From NCBI RefSeq assembly GCF_013409065.1, contig NZ_JACBZP010000001.1:3110518-3174517 (forward strand): a stretch of DNA of 64,000 nucleotides, read 5' to 3'. Positions 29,213 through 39,284 of the stretch are shown in pieces (position 1 is the stretch's first letter; every line of letters begins with the position of its first letter). The notes beneath the pieces were generated by a model. It worked only from the letters and a program-made list of their open reading frames with translations, did no database searches and was not told the DNA's origin. The position numbers were made by a program, and so were the translations under genes. The DNA is from Spelaeicoccus albus. Its GTDB lineage: Bacteria > Actinomycetota > Actinomycetes > Actinomycetales > Brevibacteriaceae.

Positions 29213-30124
29213 TCAGTCGCCGCGCCCGCGCACTACGGCCAGCACGGCGTCGGTGATTGCAGCGTGCCGGTCGGGGCCTGCGTCCGCGGCGGACGCGCCG
29301 TCCCCGCCGGACTGCAGGGCCGACCGCCGCGCGGCTTCGGCAAGGAACAGTTCGATTTGCCCGACCGCCTGGTGGGCGAGCATGGCCGCGCCGTCGATCA
29401 CCGTGCCGCCGGCAGCCGACCAGGCGCTTGCCAGCGGCGTCGGCCACGGATCGTAGACGACGTCGAGAAGCACGGCTCCGACAAGCGTGCCCGGAGCGCC
29501 GCGCCCGGCCGTACCGGCAAGCGACGCGGACGCGCCGACGGGGGTGGTGTTCACGGTGGTGTCGTAGTCGCCCGGGCGCCACTTGTCGAGCGGCTGCACT
29601 GCGGCACGGGCGCCCAGCGATGCCGCGACGCGCTCGACGCCGGCCGCCCGGGAAGGCGTGCGCGCAAAGACGTCGACGGCGTTGGCGCCCTGACGGGCGA
29701 AGGCGGCGGCCGCGGATCCGGCAGTCGCTCCCCCGCCGATCACGGCGCATCGGCCCGGTCGGGTGACGCCGGCTCCGCTCAAGGCCCCGATGATTCCCGC
29801 CACGTCGGTGTTGTACGCCGCCGGCGCCGGGCCGGAAAAGACGAGCGTGTTGACGCTCCCGGTGGCCGCCGCGACGTCGTCGACGGGCCCTCCGGCGCGG
29901 CGCACCAGTTCCAGCGCCCGCTGTTTCAGCGGCATGGTCAACGACAGCCCGATCCAGCTGGCGTCCAAGCCGGCCAGGTGCCCGGCCAGCCCGTCGGCGT
30001 CGACGTCCGACAGATCGTAGGAGATATCGCTGCGGCGGGCTGCCCGGTACCCCGCCTCGTGCATGACCGGCGAGAGCGAATGCGCGATCGGGTGACCGCA
30101 GACGCCGGCCCGGTGAATTGTCAC
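29213..30124 (-). CDS. aroE: Shikimate dehydrogenase
   Basis: AroE reduces 3-dehydroshikimate to shikimate. The 303-residue protein has the substrate domain GVCGHPIAHSLSPVMHEAGY, the catalytic lysine in LTMPLKQRA, the aspartate in NTDVAGI and a nucleotide-binding GGGATAGSAA. It starts at a GTG (30124) that overlaps the mltG stop as GTGA. The longer frame upstream belongs to mltG in another frame. Confidence 0.94.
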   Translation of the reverse strand: MTIHRAGVCGHPIAHSLSPVMHEAGYRAARRSDISYDLSDVDADGLAGHLAGLDASWIGLSLTMPLKQRALELVRRAGGPVDDVAAATGSVNTLVFSGPAPAAYNTDVAGIIGALSGAGVTRPGRCAVIGGGATAGSAAAAFARQGANAVDVFARTPSRAAGVERVAASLGARAAVQPLDKWRPGDYDTTVNTTPVGASASLAGTAGRGAPGTLVGAVLLDVVYDPWPTPLASAWSAAGGTVIDGAAMLAHQAVGQIELFLAEAARRSALQSGGDGASAADAGPDRHAAITDAVLAVVRGRGD

Positions 30125-31281
30125 GACTTGCCGCCGTTCTTCTTCGCCTTCCGGTGGTCGCCTTTGTGATGCTTCTTCAGCCACGCCTGATACTGCTTGA
30201 CGTGCTTTTGATGCTGCTTGTACGTCGTGGCGAACTTCGTCTTGCCGGTATCGGGGTTGACCGTCACAAAGTACATCCACGGCCCGGAGGCGGGGTCGTC
30301 CGCGGCTTTGATGCTGGCAAGGCCCGGCGAGTTGATCGGGCCGGGCGGCAAGCCCTTGTGGCGGTACGTGTTGTACGGCGATTTGCTGGCGCGCTGCTTC
30401 TTGGTCGTCGACGCATCCTCACGGGTGCCGAAGATGTAGGAAACCGTCGCATCCGATTGCAATTTGCCGTCGGTTTCCTTGTTGTCGTCCTTCAACCTGT
30501 TGTCGAAGACGCGCGCGATCTTGCGGCGCGTCGCGTAATCGCCAGGCGATTCGGCCTGCACGAGGCTTGCCTTGGTCAACACCGTGCGCTGGTCCTGCGC
30601 CCGCACGCCGGCGTCGGTCAGGGCGGCCTGCATCCGGTCGACCATCGTCTGCACGATCTCGGTAGCCGTCTCATGCGGCTTGACCTTGTACGTGGCCGGG
30701 AACAAATACCCTTCGATGCTCGGCAGATCCGCGGGCAGGCCGTATTTTTGCGGCTTGGCCTTCAGGGCCTTCTTGATCTCGGCGACAGGCAGACCGCTGA
30801 CCTTGTGAATGGCCGGCACCATTTGCATGCGCCGGTAGCCCTCCGGAACGGTGAACGTCGGCAACGCCACCGGGTTCTGCAAGAGCTTCACCGCGGCGGA
30901 TCCGCTCATGTGCCGGTGCAGGACGTAGCGTCCGGGCTGCAGCTGGTCGCCGGATTTGCTCAGCGCGTCCAGGAACGGGTCGGAGGATTTGATGACCCCC
31001 TTGTCCACCAAATCGTTGGCGACGGTGCGTCCGGACGCGCCGGACGACACCACCACGCTGACCTCACCGTGGCCGGAGCCCTTGTAATCGCCGGTGTTTC
31101 CGTGCAGGTCTGCGGCGATCCCCTTCAACGGCCCGAGCACGAGGTAGCCGGCGCCGCCGATCACCAGGACGAGAATGAGCAACAGCGTGACGGCGCGACG
31201 GCGCCGATGACGACGGCGCCGCTTCCGATGTCTGTCCTCGGTTCTCGTGTCATCGTCAGCGAATTCATGCAAGTCACTCAT
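30121..31281 (-). CDS. mltG: Endolytic murein transglycosylase
   Basis: MltG cleaves nascent peptidoglycan strands in the membrane and helps set glycan length. The 386-residue protein has a very basic cytoplasmic N-terminus (RHRKRRRRHRRRR), one transmembrane helix (about 30-50), a LysM-like region and the YceG domain with PSIEGYLFPATY, the catalytic glutamate region KASLVQAES, and YNTYRHKGLPPGPINSPG. It overlaps ruvX and aroE by four bases each. Confidence 0.95.
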   Translation of the reverse strand: MSDLHEFADDDTRTEDRHRKRRRRHRRRRAVTLLLILVLVIGGAGYLVLGPLKGIAADLHGNTGDYKGSGHGEVSVVVSSGASGRTVANDLVDKGVIKSSDPFLDALSKSGDQLQPGRYVLHRHMSGSAAVKLLQNPVALPTFTVPEGYRRMQMVPAIHKVSGLPVAEIKKALKAKPQKYGLPADLPSIEGYLFPATYKVKPHETATEIVQTMVDRMQAALTDAGVRAQDQRTVLTKASLVQAESPGDYATRRKIARVFDNRLKDDNKETDGKLQSDATVSYIFGTREDASTTKKQRASKSPYNTYRHKGLPPGPINSPGLASIKAADDPASGPWMYFVTVNPDTGKTKFATTYKQHQKHVKQYQAWLKKHHKGDHRKAKKNGGKS

Positions 31282-31772
31282 GGGTTCGCAGTAGTCCTTC
31301 CGGTGCCGGGCGGCTCCGCCGGTGCGCCCGGCGGTCGTCCGGTCGCCTTTTCACTATCGATCGCCTGCTGGAGTATCAACACGGCGGCAACCGTATCGAC
31401 GACGCCGCGTTGCTTTTTGCCGGCCATCCCCGAATCTCGGAGCTGCCGGTGCGCGGCCACAGTCGTCAACCGTTCATCGACGAGCCTAACGGGTATTGGC
31501 GCGACATGCCCGGCAAGCGCGCCGGCGAATTCGCTCGCGGTCGCGGCAGCCTGCCTGCCCACGCCGTCCAGCGAGCGCGGCAAGCCCACGATGATCTCGA
31601 TGACGCCGCGCTCGGACGCTTCCGCCGCGATTCGGACGACGTCGGCGCCGCCGTCCACGTCGCGCGGGATCGTCTCGATCGGCGTGGCCAGGATGCCGTC
31701 GGGGTCGCACGCGGCGAGGCCGACTCGAACGGCACCGACATCGACGCCGATTCTCGTGCCTCGGCGGAACAC
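31278..31772 (-). CDS. ruvX: RuvX/YqgF-family Holliday junction resolvase-like nuclease
   Basis: The RNase-H-fold protein of 164 residues begins RIGVDVGAVRVGLAACDPDG, with the first catalytic aspartate, and continues with IIVGLPRSLDG and VRLVDERLTT. YqgF acts in 16S rRNA maturation and possibly on Holliday junctions. The proline-rich C-terminal tail (GRPPGAPAEPPGTG) is longer than in E. coli. The GTG start overlaps the alaS stop by one base. Confidence 0.95.
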   Translation of the reverse strand: MFRRGTRIGVDVGAVRVGLAACDPDGILATPIETIPRDVDGGADVVRIAAEASERGVIEIIVGLPRSLDGVGRQAAATASEFAGALAGHVAPIPVRLVDERLTTVAAHRQLRDSGMAGKKQRGVVDTVAAVLILQQAIDSEKATGRPPGAPAEPPGTGRTTANP

Positions 31773-34447
31773 TATGCCCCTGCAGTGTTGGCGGACAGTC
31801 CGTCGGCGACGGCCTGTAGCGCGGCCGGCACTGCCGAAGCGTCGGTGCCGCCGCCCTGGGCCAGATCCTTCTTGCCGCCTCCGCCGCCGCCCAGGACACC
31901 GGACGCCGTCCGGACCAGCGCGCCGGCATCGAGACCGCGCTCGCGTGCGGACGCCGTCGTGGCCGTCACCAGCACGGGCCGCCCCTTCGTCACGCCGGCG
32001 ACCGCGACAACGCCGGAGCGCTCGCCCAGCCGGGCCCGCAGATCGGTGGCGAGCGAGCGCAACTCGTCGACCGATCCGACATCGCCCAGGTCGGTGGCCA
32101 CGAAGGCGGTGCCGTCGATGTCGCGTGCCGACTCGATCAGCGAACCGGCGCCGGCCAACGCCTGCTTCTTGCGCATCTCATCGATGGACCGTTCGGCCTT
32201 CTTGAGGCGCTCGAGGATGTTGTGCACGCGTCCGGGCATGTCCGCGGCCGGAACCTTGAGAATGTCGCTGAGCGAGCTGACAAGGGCGCGCTCGGCGGCG
32301 AGGTGGCGGAACGCTTCCATACCGACGGAGGCTTCGATGCGGCGCACGCCGGATCCGATCGACGATTCGGACAGCACCGAGATGGGGCCGACCTGCGAGG
32401 AATGGGCCACGTGCGTTCCGGCGCACAGTTCGCGCGACCAGGGGCCGCCAATGTCGACCACGCGCACCGTTTCGCCGTACTTCTCGCCGAACAGGGCCAT
32501 CGCGCCGGAAGCGCGGGCCGCGTCGAGCGACATGTATTCCGCCGACACGGCGAGGTCGCGGCGCACCGCCATATTCGCGGCTTCTTCGATTTCGGCGCGC
32601 GCGCTCTGACTGACCTGCGCGTTGTACGAGAAGTCGAAGCGCATGTAGCCCGCTTCGTTGAACGAGCCGGCCTGCACGGCGCCGGGCCCGAGCAGTTCGC
32701 GCAGCGCCGCATGCACCAGGTGCGTGGCCGAATGCGCTTGGCAGGCGCCGAGACGGTAATCGTCGTCCACGCTGGCCAGCACCGTGCCGCCGGGCTGCAG
32801 TTCACCGTCCGTGACTTCGACCCGGTGCACGATGAGGCCGCCGATGGGGCGTTGCACATCGAGCACCTTGGCGGTGAATCCGTCGCCGGAAATGCTGCCG
32901 GTATCGGCGCGCTGGCCGCCCGATTCGGCGTAGAACGGCGTCTCCTCCAGCACGATGTCCACTTGGTCGCCCGGCAGCGCGACGGGGGCGCTGTGCCCGT
33001 TCTTGACGATGCCGCGCACCCGTGAATCGCTCTGCAACTTCTCGTAACCGATGAACCGGGTCTCGCCGGCGTCGCGCAGTTCGCGGTATGCGGTGGTGTC
33101 GGTGACGCCGCCGGTCTTCTTGGCGCGCGCGTCGGCCTGGGCACGATCGCGCTGCTCGGCCATCAGCGCGCGGAACGATTCCTCGTCGACGGTGACGCCC
33201 TGCTCGGAGGCCATTTCAATCGTCAGGTCGATCGGGAATCCGTAGGTGTCGTGCAGCGTGAACGCCTGCCGGCCGGACAACCGCCCGCCGGCGCCCTTGA
33301 CCTTGTCGACCTCCTGGCTCAGTAGCGTCGTCCCGGAGGCCAGCGTGCGCAGGAAGGCGCGTTCTTCGGCGTACGCGATTCGGGAGATCCGTTCGAAATC
33401 GGTTTCCACCTCGGGGTACGAGGCCTTCATGGCGTCCCTCGACCGGGGCAGCAGCTCGGGCAGCGACTCACCGTGCACGCCCAGGAGGCGCATGGCGCGG
33501 ATGGCGCGGCGCAGCAGCCGGCGCAGCACATACCCGCGGCCTTCGTTGCTGGGGGTCACGCCGTCCGAGATCAGCATCATGGCGGATCGGACGTGGTCGG
33601 CGACCACGCGCAGCCGTACGTCGTCGTCATGGCTTTCCCGCCCGCCGTATTCGACTCCTGCCAGTTCGGCGGCGCGATCGAGCACGGGGCGTACTTCGTC
33701 GATCTCGTACATGTTCTCGACGCCTTGGAGCAGGAACGCCACGCGTTCCATTCCCATCCCGGTGTCGATGTTCTTGTTCGCCAGCTCGCCGAGGATGGGG
33801 TAATCCTTGCCGCGTCCTTCACCGCGCTGGTATTGCATGAACACGAGGTTCCAGATCTCGATGTATCTGTCCTCGTCGGCGATCGGACCGCCCTCAAGAC
33901 CGTACTCGGGTCCGCGGTCGTAATAGATCTCGGAGCACGGGCCGGCCGGGCCGGGCTGACCGGTGTCCCAGTAATTGTCGTCCATGCCGCGGCGCTGGAT
34001 CCGCTCATCCGGCAGGCCGGCGGTCTTCTTCCACAGCTCCGCGGCCTCGTCGTCGTCCAAGTACACCGTCACCCACAGACGGTCCGGGTCGAACCCCAGT
34101 CCGCCGCCCGACGTGGGAGTCGTCAAGAACTGCCACGCGTATTCGATGGCGCCGGCCTTGAAATAGTCCCCGAACGAGAAATTGCCGTTCATCTGGAAGA
34201 AGGTGCCGTGCCGGGTCGTCTTGCCGACCTCGTCGATGTCGAGCGTGCGCACGCACTTTTGCACGCTGGTGGCCCGCGTGTACGGCGGCGTCTCGCGCCC
34301 GGTCAGGTACGGGATGAACGGCACCATGCCGGCAATGTTGAACAGGAGCGACGGGTCGTCGCTGACGAGCGAAGCGCTCGGCACGACCGTGTGGCCGCGT
34401 TCGGAGAAGAACTGCAACCAGCGGCGTCGGATCTCGGCGGTCTGCAT
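31772..34447 (-). CDS. alaS: Alanyl-tRNA synthetase
   Basis: AlaRS charges tRNA-Ala and edits Ser/Gly mischarging. The 891-residue protein has the class II catalytic core at the N-terminus (FQMNGNFSFGDYFK; GRGYVLRRLLRRAIR), the editing domain with zinc ligands HSATHLVHAAL and CAGTHVAHSSQ, and the C-terminal DHHA1-like domain with GGGGGGKKDLAQGGG. Length and order are standard. A small membrane-anchored gene precedes it. Confidence 0.98.
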   Translation of the reverse strand: MQTAEIRRRWLQFFSERGHTVVPSASLVSDDPSLLFNIAGMVPFIPYLTGRETPPYTRATSVQKCVRTLDIDEVGKTTRHGTFFQMNGNFSFGDYFKAGAIEYAWQFLTTPTSGGGLGFDPDRLWVTVYLDDDEAAELWKKTAGLPDERIQRRGMDDNYWDTGQPGPAGPCSEIYYDRGPEYGLEGGPIADEDRYIEIWNLVFMQYQRGEGRGKDYPILGELANKNIDTGMGMERVAFLLQGVENMYEIDEVRPVLDRAAELAGVEYGGRESHDDDVRLRVVADHVRSAMMLISDGVTPSNEGRGYVLRRLLRRAIRAMRLLGVHGESLPELLPRSRDAMKASYPEVETDFERISRIAYAEERAFLRTLASGTTLLSQEVDKVKGAGGRLSGRQAFTLHDTYGFPIDLTIEMASEQGVTVDEESFRALMAEQRDRAQADARAKKTGGVTDTTAYRELRDAGETRFIGYEKLQSDSRVRGIVKNGHSAPVALPGDQVDIVLEETPFYAESGGQRADTGSISGDGFTAKVLDVQRPIGGLIVHRVEVTDGELQPGGTVLASVDDDYRLGACQAHSATHLVHAALRELLGPGAVQAGSFNEAGYMRFDFSYNAQVSQSARAEIEEAANMAVRRDLAVSAEYMSLDAARASGAMALFGEKYGETVRVVDIGGPWSRELCAGTHVAHSSQVGPISVLSESSIGSGVRRIEASVGMEAFRHLAAERALVSSLSDILKVPAADMPGRVHNILERLKKAERSIDEMRKKQALAGAGSLIESARDIDGTAFVATDLGDVGSVDELRSLATDLRARLGERSGVVAVAGVTKGRPVLVTATTASARERGLDAGALVRTASGVLGGGGGGKKDLAQGGGTDASAVPAALQAVADGLSANTAGA

Positions 34448-34491
34448 GAGTTACGGATGTACCTTTCTTTCGGCCCTGGCGGCCGGCTCGT

Positions 34492-34704
34492 TCAGTCTCG
34501 AGAGCCCCACATCGAGCGGAGTTCGGCTTTGCGCTCGCGCACCCCGTCGCCGACGGACGTCGCGAGCTCGGAGAGCGACCTGGCCATTTCGTCTTTCGAG
34601 GGCAGCCCGCCGTCCGGCGAGAATATTCTGGTGCGTTTGGCGATCTGCTGCACGGCGACCACGCCGACGGCCACGCCGAGCGATACCCAGACGAGTCGCT
34701 TCAT
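34492..34704 (-). CDS. Small membrane-anchored protein (DUF6167-like)
   Basis: This short protein of 70 residues starts MKRLVWVSLGVAVGVVAVQQ, with one hydrophobic segment, then has a charged helix (SKDEMARSLSELATSVGDGV). Short proteins of this kind lie between rpsD and alaS in many Micrococcales, often with a DUF948 partner, which is not present here. The ATG at 34704 with GGAG seven bases upstream is preferred to the longer open frame. The function is unknown. Confidence 0.75.
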   Translation of the reverse strand: MKRLVWVSLGVAVGVVAVQQIAKRTRIFSPDGGLPSKDEMARSLSELATSVGDGVRERKAELRSMWGSRD

Positions 34705-34797
34705 CGGTTCACTCCAATTCGGTCGTGATCGGTCATTGCCGAATCGGCTTTCGGCACGGAACACTTAACCCTATCCGCGATCCGGCCCGGGATGCGC

Positions 34798-34831
34798 ATC
34801 GCGCCCCCGGGATCCTTCCCGAGGGCGCGAT
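34798..34831 (-). terminator. Hairpin downstream of rpsD
   Basis: A 9-bp stem ATCGCGCCC (34798-34806) / GGGCGCGAT (34823-34831) with an inner CGGGA/TCCCG stem lies about 40 bases after the rpsD stop. No T-run follows on the minus strand, so it may be a pausing, rho-assisted or RNA-stabilising hairpin rather than a classic terminator. Confidence 0.45.
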
Positions 34832-34872
34832 ATCGCATACCTGCGTCTCCGCAGAGCTGTTGCTGTGTGGGA

Positions 34873-35502
34873 TCAGCCGCGAGCGTAGAACTCGACCACG
34901 AGCTGCACATCGCAGGTGATCGGAACTTCGGTGCGCTTCGGACGCCGCGTCAGGCGGCTTTGCAACTGCTCGAGCTGCACATCCAAGTATCCCGGAACTG
35001 CCGGGAGCACGTCACGGTGCGCCCCGGCGGCGGCCACCTGGAACGGCGGCATTTGTTCGCTGCGCTTGTGGACGTGCACCAGCTGGCCCGGCTTCACCCG
35101 GAAGGAAGGCTTGTCGACGCGTTCGCCGTCCACCATGATGTGACGGTGCACGACGAGCTGGCGGGCCTGCGCAATGGTGCGCGCAAAACCGGAGCGCAGC
35201 ACGAGCGCGTCAAGTCGCATTTCGAGAAGTTCGACCAGGTTCTCACCCGTCAGCCCTTCATGGCGGCGGGCCTCGTCGAAGAGATTGCGCAGCTGGGCCT
35301 CGCGGATGCCGTATTGGGCACGCAGGCGCTGCTTTTCCTTCAATCGGACCGAGTAGTCACTATCCGCACGGCGCCGAGCGCGTCCGTGCTCACCTGGGGG
35401 GTACGGGCGACGCTCGAAGTACTTGACTGCCTTCGGTGTCAGAGGCAGACCAAGCGCCCGGGAAGCCCGGGCCTGACGCCGCGTACGTGCTGGTGCGCTC
35501 AC
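34873..35502 (-). CDS. rpsD: 30S ribosomal protein S4
   Basis: S4 is a primary 16S rRNA-binding protein. The 209-residue product has KEKQRLRAQYGIREAQLRN and an S4 domain with MRLDALVLRSGFARTIAQAR then QLVVHRHI. No N-terminal zinc-binding cysteines are present, so it is the C-minus type. The start is a GTG at 35502 (SAPARTRRQ) with GAAAGGAA upstream; the frame before it is non-coding. The location near alaS, away from the main ribosomal-protein cluster, is common in Micrococcales. Confidence 0.97.
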   Translation of the reverse strand: MSAPARTRRQARASRALGLPLTPKAVKYFERRPYPPGEHGRARRRADSDYSVRLKEKQRLRAQYGIREAQLRNLFDEARRHEGLTGENLVELLEMRLDALVLRSGFARTIAQARQLVVHRHIMVDGERVDKPSFRVKPGQLVHVHKRSEQMPPFQVAAAGAHRDVLPAVPGYLDVQLEQLQSRLTRRPKRTEVPITCDVQLVVEFYARG

Positions 35503-35531
35503 GTAATTCCTTTCACGACAAATTGCTATCA

Positions 35532-35550
35532 TTAGGTTAGGCTGACCATA
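35532..35550 (+). promoter_or_regulatory. IdeR/DtxR-type iron box
   Basis: TTAGGTTAGGCTGACCATA matches the DtxR/IdeR operator consensus TTAGGTTAGSCTAACCTAA at 16 of 19 positions. It lies 22 bases before the GTG of the DUF2470 gene and inside the divergent rpsD promoter region. Iron-loaded IdeR/DtxR would be expected to repress the DUF2470 gene. Confidence 0.75.
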
Positions 35551-35572
35551 TCGATACAGAAGGAGGTGTTCC

Positions 35573-36397
35573 GTGTTCAGCGATCCCGAGGAATCGGCGT
35601 TGAAGGTGACGAAACACCAGCCGTCTGCGGCCGAAATAGCCCGCACTTTGTTGGCCGGGATCGGCACCGCCGTACTGACTTCCGCCCGCGCGCCGGTCAC
35701 GATCCCAGTTCTTCACGCCCAGGCCACCAACGGCGAAACCGTCATAGTGGCCGAAGCCGAATCTTTGCCCGATTTGGGCGTCACGCATTCGGACGTGGGA
35801 CACTCCGTTTCGGGTGTCCCGGTCCTCTTGCAGATCCGGTCATTGGCGCCGGTAGAAGATCTTACCGTAACTCGAGCAATAACGCTCATTTCCGGCACCG
35901 TGACGTCGTTGCCGGCCGGCCGAATCCGTGCGGCCATGGACGCGGAATGTTCCGGTCTGCGCCTCGGCGAGGTCCTCGGCTACCGGGCCGGCGCCCGGCT
36001 GCTCGCGTTTTCGCCGAATTCGTGCGAACTGGTCCGCGGGGAACAATTCCATCAGATCCCGATCGACGACGTGCTCTCGGCGTCTCCGGATCCGCTGGCA
36101 CACTCCGAGCCGGCTCTCATCATGACGTTGCGCGAAGAGACCGCCGACGACTGGCTGCCGCTGTTGAAGGCGAAAAACGCCGCTCGCGGACTGGACGGAC
36201 GCACGCCCGTGGACCTCAGTACCGTCCGAGAGGCCCGGCCGATCGCGCTGGACGCGTACGGCGTCACGCTCGCGTGCTCCTGGTATGACAGGGCGCCGGC
36301 CGCCATGCGGATCCCGTTCCCGGAGCCGGTGCACTCCGGCGGCGAGGCGCTGGACGCCGTCCGGCTCTTGGTGCTGGCTCATCAGCTGGCGGCCTGA
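35573..36397 (+). CDS. DUF2470 protein, likely iron-regulated haem/flavin split-barrel type
   Basis: The 274-residue protein starts at a GTG with a strong AGAAGGAGGTG upstream. The N-terminal two-thirds (about 15-175) has a beta-rich pattern like the pyridoxamine-oxidase split barrel. The C-terminus (about 185-272) reads PIALDAYGVTLACSWYDRAP, then RIPFPEPVHSGGEALDAVR and LLVLAHQLA, typical of DUF2470. The pairing resembles HugZ-type haem-degrading proteins. The iron box just upstream supports a role in haem or iron use. The enzymatic activity is inferred, not shown. Confidence 0.75.
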   Translation: MFSDPEESALKVTKHQPSAAEIARTLLAGIGTAVLTSARAPVTIPVLHAQATNGETVIVAEAESLPDLGVTHSDVGHSVSGVPVLLQIRSLAPVEDLTVTRAITLISGTVTSLPAGRIRAAMDAECSGLRLGEVLGYRAGARLLAFSPNSCELVRGEQFHQIPIDDVLSASPDPLAHSEPALIMTLREETADDWLPLLKAKNAARGLDGRTPVDLSTVREARPIALDAYGVTLACSWYDRAPAAMRIPFPEPVHSGGEALDAVRLLVLAHQLAA

Positions 36398-36404
36398 ACG
36401 CGGG

Positions 36405-37853
36405 CTAGGCACCGGCTCGGCCCGCTCGGCCGCGCAGCAAATCGACGATGCCGACGACGAGCGCGGCCAGGGCAAAGCACAACGACACGACGATAGCCTG
36501 GCCGAACGCATCCCCGTATGCGTCATACCGGGCCTGGCCGCTGAGGCCGCGGGCCCCGGCCGGGACCGCTATGAAGAACGCCGCGCCGATGACCGCCTGG
36601 CCGATGGCCGAGCCGATGCGCTGCGACGTCTGCAGCACTCCGGCGGCAGTGCTGCCGGCGGCCGGGTCGACGTTCGACAGGGTGAGAGTTTGGTTCGGTG
36701 TGATCACGGCGCCTTGCCCGAGCCCTGTGATGAACAGCGGGACGGCCAAGAGCAGCGCCACGTTGGATTCCGGCGTCCCCCGCATCAGTACGGCCAAGCC
36801 CGCCGCGCCCACACCGAACACCAGACACCCGCCGACGACGAGCGGTCGGCCCACGCGCGTGACGACCCGGCCGGCCAACGGTGCCATCAGCACGGCTCCG
36901 GCCGCTGCGGCGGTCACGCCGAGCCCGGATTGCAACGCCGAGTAGCCGAGTCCTTGCTGATAGTAGAGCGCCAGCACCAGCGGGATGCCTGTCATTGAGG
37001 CGAAGAAGACGATTGCCAGAGCGACCCCGGACGCGTACGACGGGCGGCGGAACAGGCGCAGGTCGACGAGCGGGTCGGCGCGGCGGCGCGTCAGGCGTGC
37101 TTCGCGGCGGATGAAGACGGTGAGGAATATTGCGCAAGGCACGAGCAGCCAGGCCAGGGCTGCGTTGCGCAGCGCATCGTATTCGACGGCTGCGAAGAGT
37201 ACGCAAAAGGTGGCCAGTCCGAGTAGGACGGCGCCCGCGACGTCCAGCCGGTGCCGGCCGGTCGCAGCTGTTCCCGGTACCCATTTGCGGGCCAACAACA
37301 TTACTGCAACGCCAATGGGCGCGTTGATGAAGAAGACGAGCCGCCATCCGAATTCCTCGCCGCCGGCGGCGATCACGAGGCCGCCGACGACCGGTCCCAG
37401 CGCCGTCCCGAGACCGACAACCGAGCCGAGGGCGCCAAACGCCTTGCCCCGCTCCGAGCCGCGGAACAGCTGTTGCACGATACCCGCCACCTGCGGGTTG
37501 ATCAGGCCGCCGAACAGGCCCTGCAGGACGCGCGCGCCCACCAACAGGCCGGGCCCCGGCGAAACGCCCGCCAGCACACTGGTGACGACGAACCCGCCGA
37601 CGCCGATCATGAACATTGTGCGGCGGCCGTGATCGTCGCCCAGGCGTCCACCCAGCACCGGTACCAGGCCGAATGACAGCGTGTACCCGCTCACTACCCA
37701 CTGCAGCATGGCCGGCGAAGCACCGGTCGACGTTCCGATGGACGGCAACGCCACGTTGGTCACGGACACGTCCAACAAGGTCATGAACAGTGCGCAGCAA
37801 CACACGCTCAGCGCGACCCACCTGCGCGGATCGGGTTCGTCGGTGTCGGTCAT
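36405..37853 (-). CDS. MFS transporter, DHA2 (14-TMS drug:H+ antiporter) family
   Basis: The 482-residue membrane protein has about 14 hydrophobic segments. Motif A-like [17 protein letters not shown] lies after the second helix, motif C-like [13 protein letters not shown] in helix five, and the helix-one motif is [15 protein letters not shown]. These are features of EmrB/QacA-type drug exporters. The substrate cannot be told from sequence. The ATG overlaps the rarA stop (37850-37853), so it is read together with rarA. Its stop faces the DUF2470 gene seven bases away. Confidence 0.88.
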   Translation of the reverse strand: MTDTDEPDPRRWVALSVCCCALFMTLLDVSVTNVALPSIGTSTGASPAMLQWVVSGYTLSFGLVPVLGGRLGDDHGRRTMFMIGVGGFVVTSVLAGVSPGPGLLVGARVLQGLFGGLINPQVAGIVQQLFRGSERGKAFGALGSVVGLGTALGPVVGGLVIAAGGEEFGWRLVFFINAPIGVAVMLLARKWVPGTAATGRHRLDVAGAVLLGLATFCVLFAAVEYDALRNAALAWLLVPCAIFLTVFIRREARLTRRRADPLVDLRLFRRPSYASGVALAIVFFASMTGIPLVLALYYQQGLGYSALQSGLGVTAAAAGAVLMAPLAGRVVTRVGRPLVVGGCLVFGVGAAGLAVLMRGTPESNVALLLAVPLFITGLGQGAVITPNQTLTLSNVDPAAGSTAAGVLQTSQRIGSAIGQAVIGAAFFIAVPAGARGLSGQARYDAYGDAFGQAIVVSLCFALAALVVGIVDLLRGRAGRAGA

Positions 37854-39229
37854 CCCCCGTCGCCGCGGATGAGCCCGCGGAGCCGTTCGAGGCGCGCGGC
37901 CACGTCGCGTTCAGCGCCGTAATTCGTCGGCTCGTAGTAGTTCGTGCCGACGAGCTCGTCCGGCGGGTACTGTTGCTCGGCGACGGCGTGCGGGGCGTTG
38001 TGCGCGTATTTGTACTCCACCCCGTGCCCGAGTTTTTCCGCGCCCGGATAGTGCGCGTCGCGCAAATGGTCCGGCACCGATCCGGCCCGGCCGGCGCGAA
38101 CGTCGGCAAGTGCGGCGTCCAGCGCCTTATAGGAGGCGTTGGATTTCGGCGCGGTCGCCAAGTGCACGACGGCTTGTGCCAGCGGGATCCGGCCTTCCGG
38201 CATTCCGAGCATCTGCACGGCCTGGGCGGCGGACACGGCCAGCGGCAGCGCGGTCGGATCGGCCATGCCGATGTCTTCCGATGCCGAAATCATCACCCGC
38301 CGGGCAATGAAGCGCGGGTCTTCGCCGGCTTCGATCATGCGCGCCAAATAGTGCAGCGACGCATCGACGTCGGACCCGCGGATCGATTTGATGAACGCAC
38401 TGATCACGTCATAGTGCTGGTCGCCTTGCCGGTCGTAGCGCAGGACGGCGCGGTCGAGGGCCTGCTCGGCGTCGTCGGTCGTCACAACCGGCGTGCCGGC
38501 GACGGTGCCGTCGTCGGCAGTGGCCTTGCCGATGGCGACGGACGCCGCGGCCTCCAGGGTGGTGAGCCCGCGCCGGGCATCTCCCCCGGCCAGCCGGACC
38601 AAATGGTCGAGGGCGTCGTCGTCGAGCGTGACCTCGCCGGCCAGGCCGCGTTGGTCGTCAACGGCACGGCGGAGCAGCTGACCGATGTGGGTGTCGTCGA
38701 GGGGCTTCAACGTGAGCAGGAGCGAGCGGGACAGCAGTGGCGCAATGATGGAAAAGGACGGGTTCTCCGTGGTGGCCGCGACCAGCACGACGAGACGGTT
38801 CTCGACGCCGGGCAGAAGCGCATCCTGTTGAGCCTTGGTGAACCGGTGGATCTCGTCGAGGAACAACACGGTCGTGGTGCCGTAGAGGTCGCGGTCGTTG
38901 CGGGCGGTGTCCATCACGGCGCGCACGTCCTTGACGCCGGCCGTGATGGCGGACAGCTCGACGAATTTGCGCCCTTCGGCACGCGAGATGATGTGCGCCA
39001 GCGTCGTCTTGCCGGTGCCCGGCGGGCCCCACAACATGACCGACGAGGGCCCGGCGCGATCGGACGACGCCCCCTCGACCAGACGGCGCAGCGGCGACCC
39101 GGGCGCGATCAGGTGGTCTTGGCCGACGAGGTCGTCAAGAGTCTGCGGGCGCATGCGCACGGCCAGCGGCGCATACCGCGACGCGCCGGTGTCGGCGTCG
39201 TCGGATTGCGAGGAAAACAGATCTGCCAC
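37850..39229 (-). CDS. rarA: RarA/MgsA replication-associated recombination AAA+ ATPase
   Basis: RarA acts at stalled replication forks. The 459-residue protein has Walker [13 protein letters not shown], Walker B FLDEIHRF, sensor 1 ATTENPSF, and the C-terminal tetramerisation part with [20 protein letters not shown] and [13 protein letters not shown]. In close relatives rarA stands next to rpsD and aspS. Here the DUF2470 and MFS genes separate it from rpsD, and a transporter stretch separates it from aspS. Confidence 0.96.
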   Translation of the reverse strand: MADLFSSQSDDADTGASRYAPLAVRMRPQTLDDLVGQDHLIAPGSPLRRLVEGASSDRAGPSSVMLWGPPGTGKTTLAHIISRAEGRKFVELSAITAGVKDVRAVMDTARNDRDLYGTTTVLFLDEIHRFTKAQQDALLPGVENRLVVLVAATTENPSFSIIAPLLSRSLLLTLKPLDDTHIGQLLRRAVDDQRGLAGEVTLDDDALDHLVRLAGGDARRGLTTLEAAASVAIGKATADDGTVAGTPVVTTDDAEQALDRAVLRYDRQGDQHYDVISAFIKSIRGSDVDASLHYLARMIEAGEDPRFIARRVMISASEDIGMADPTALPLAVSAAQAVQMLGMPEGRIPLAQAVVHLATAPKSNASYKALDAALADVRAGRAGSVPDHLRDAHYPGAEKLGHGVEYKYAHNAPHAVAEQQYPPDELVGTNYYEPTNYGAERDVAARLERLRGLIRGDGG

Positions 39230-39284
39230 GGTGTCACTCTATCGACCACCGCCGTCAGCCGCCTCCGCACCGAGCCCGCCCCTC

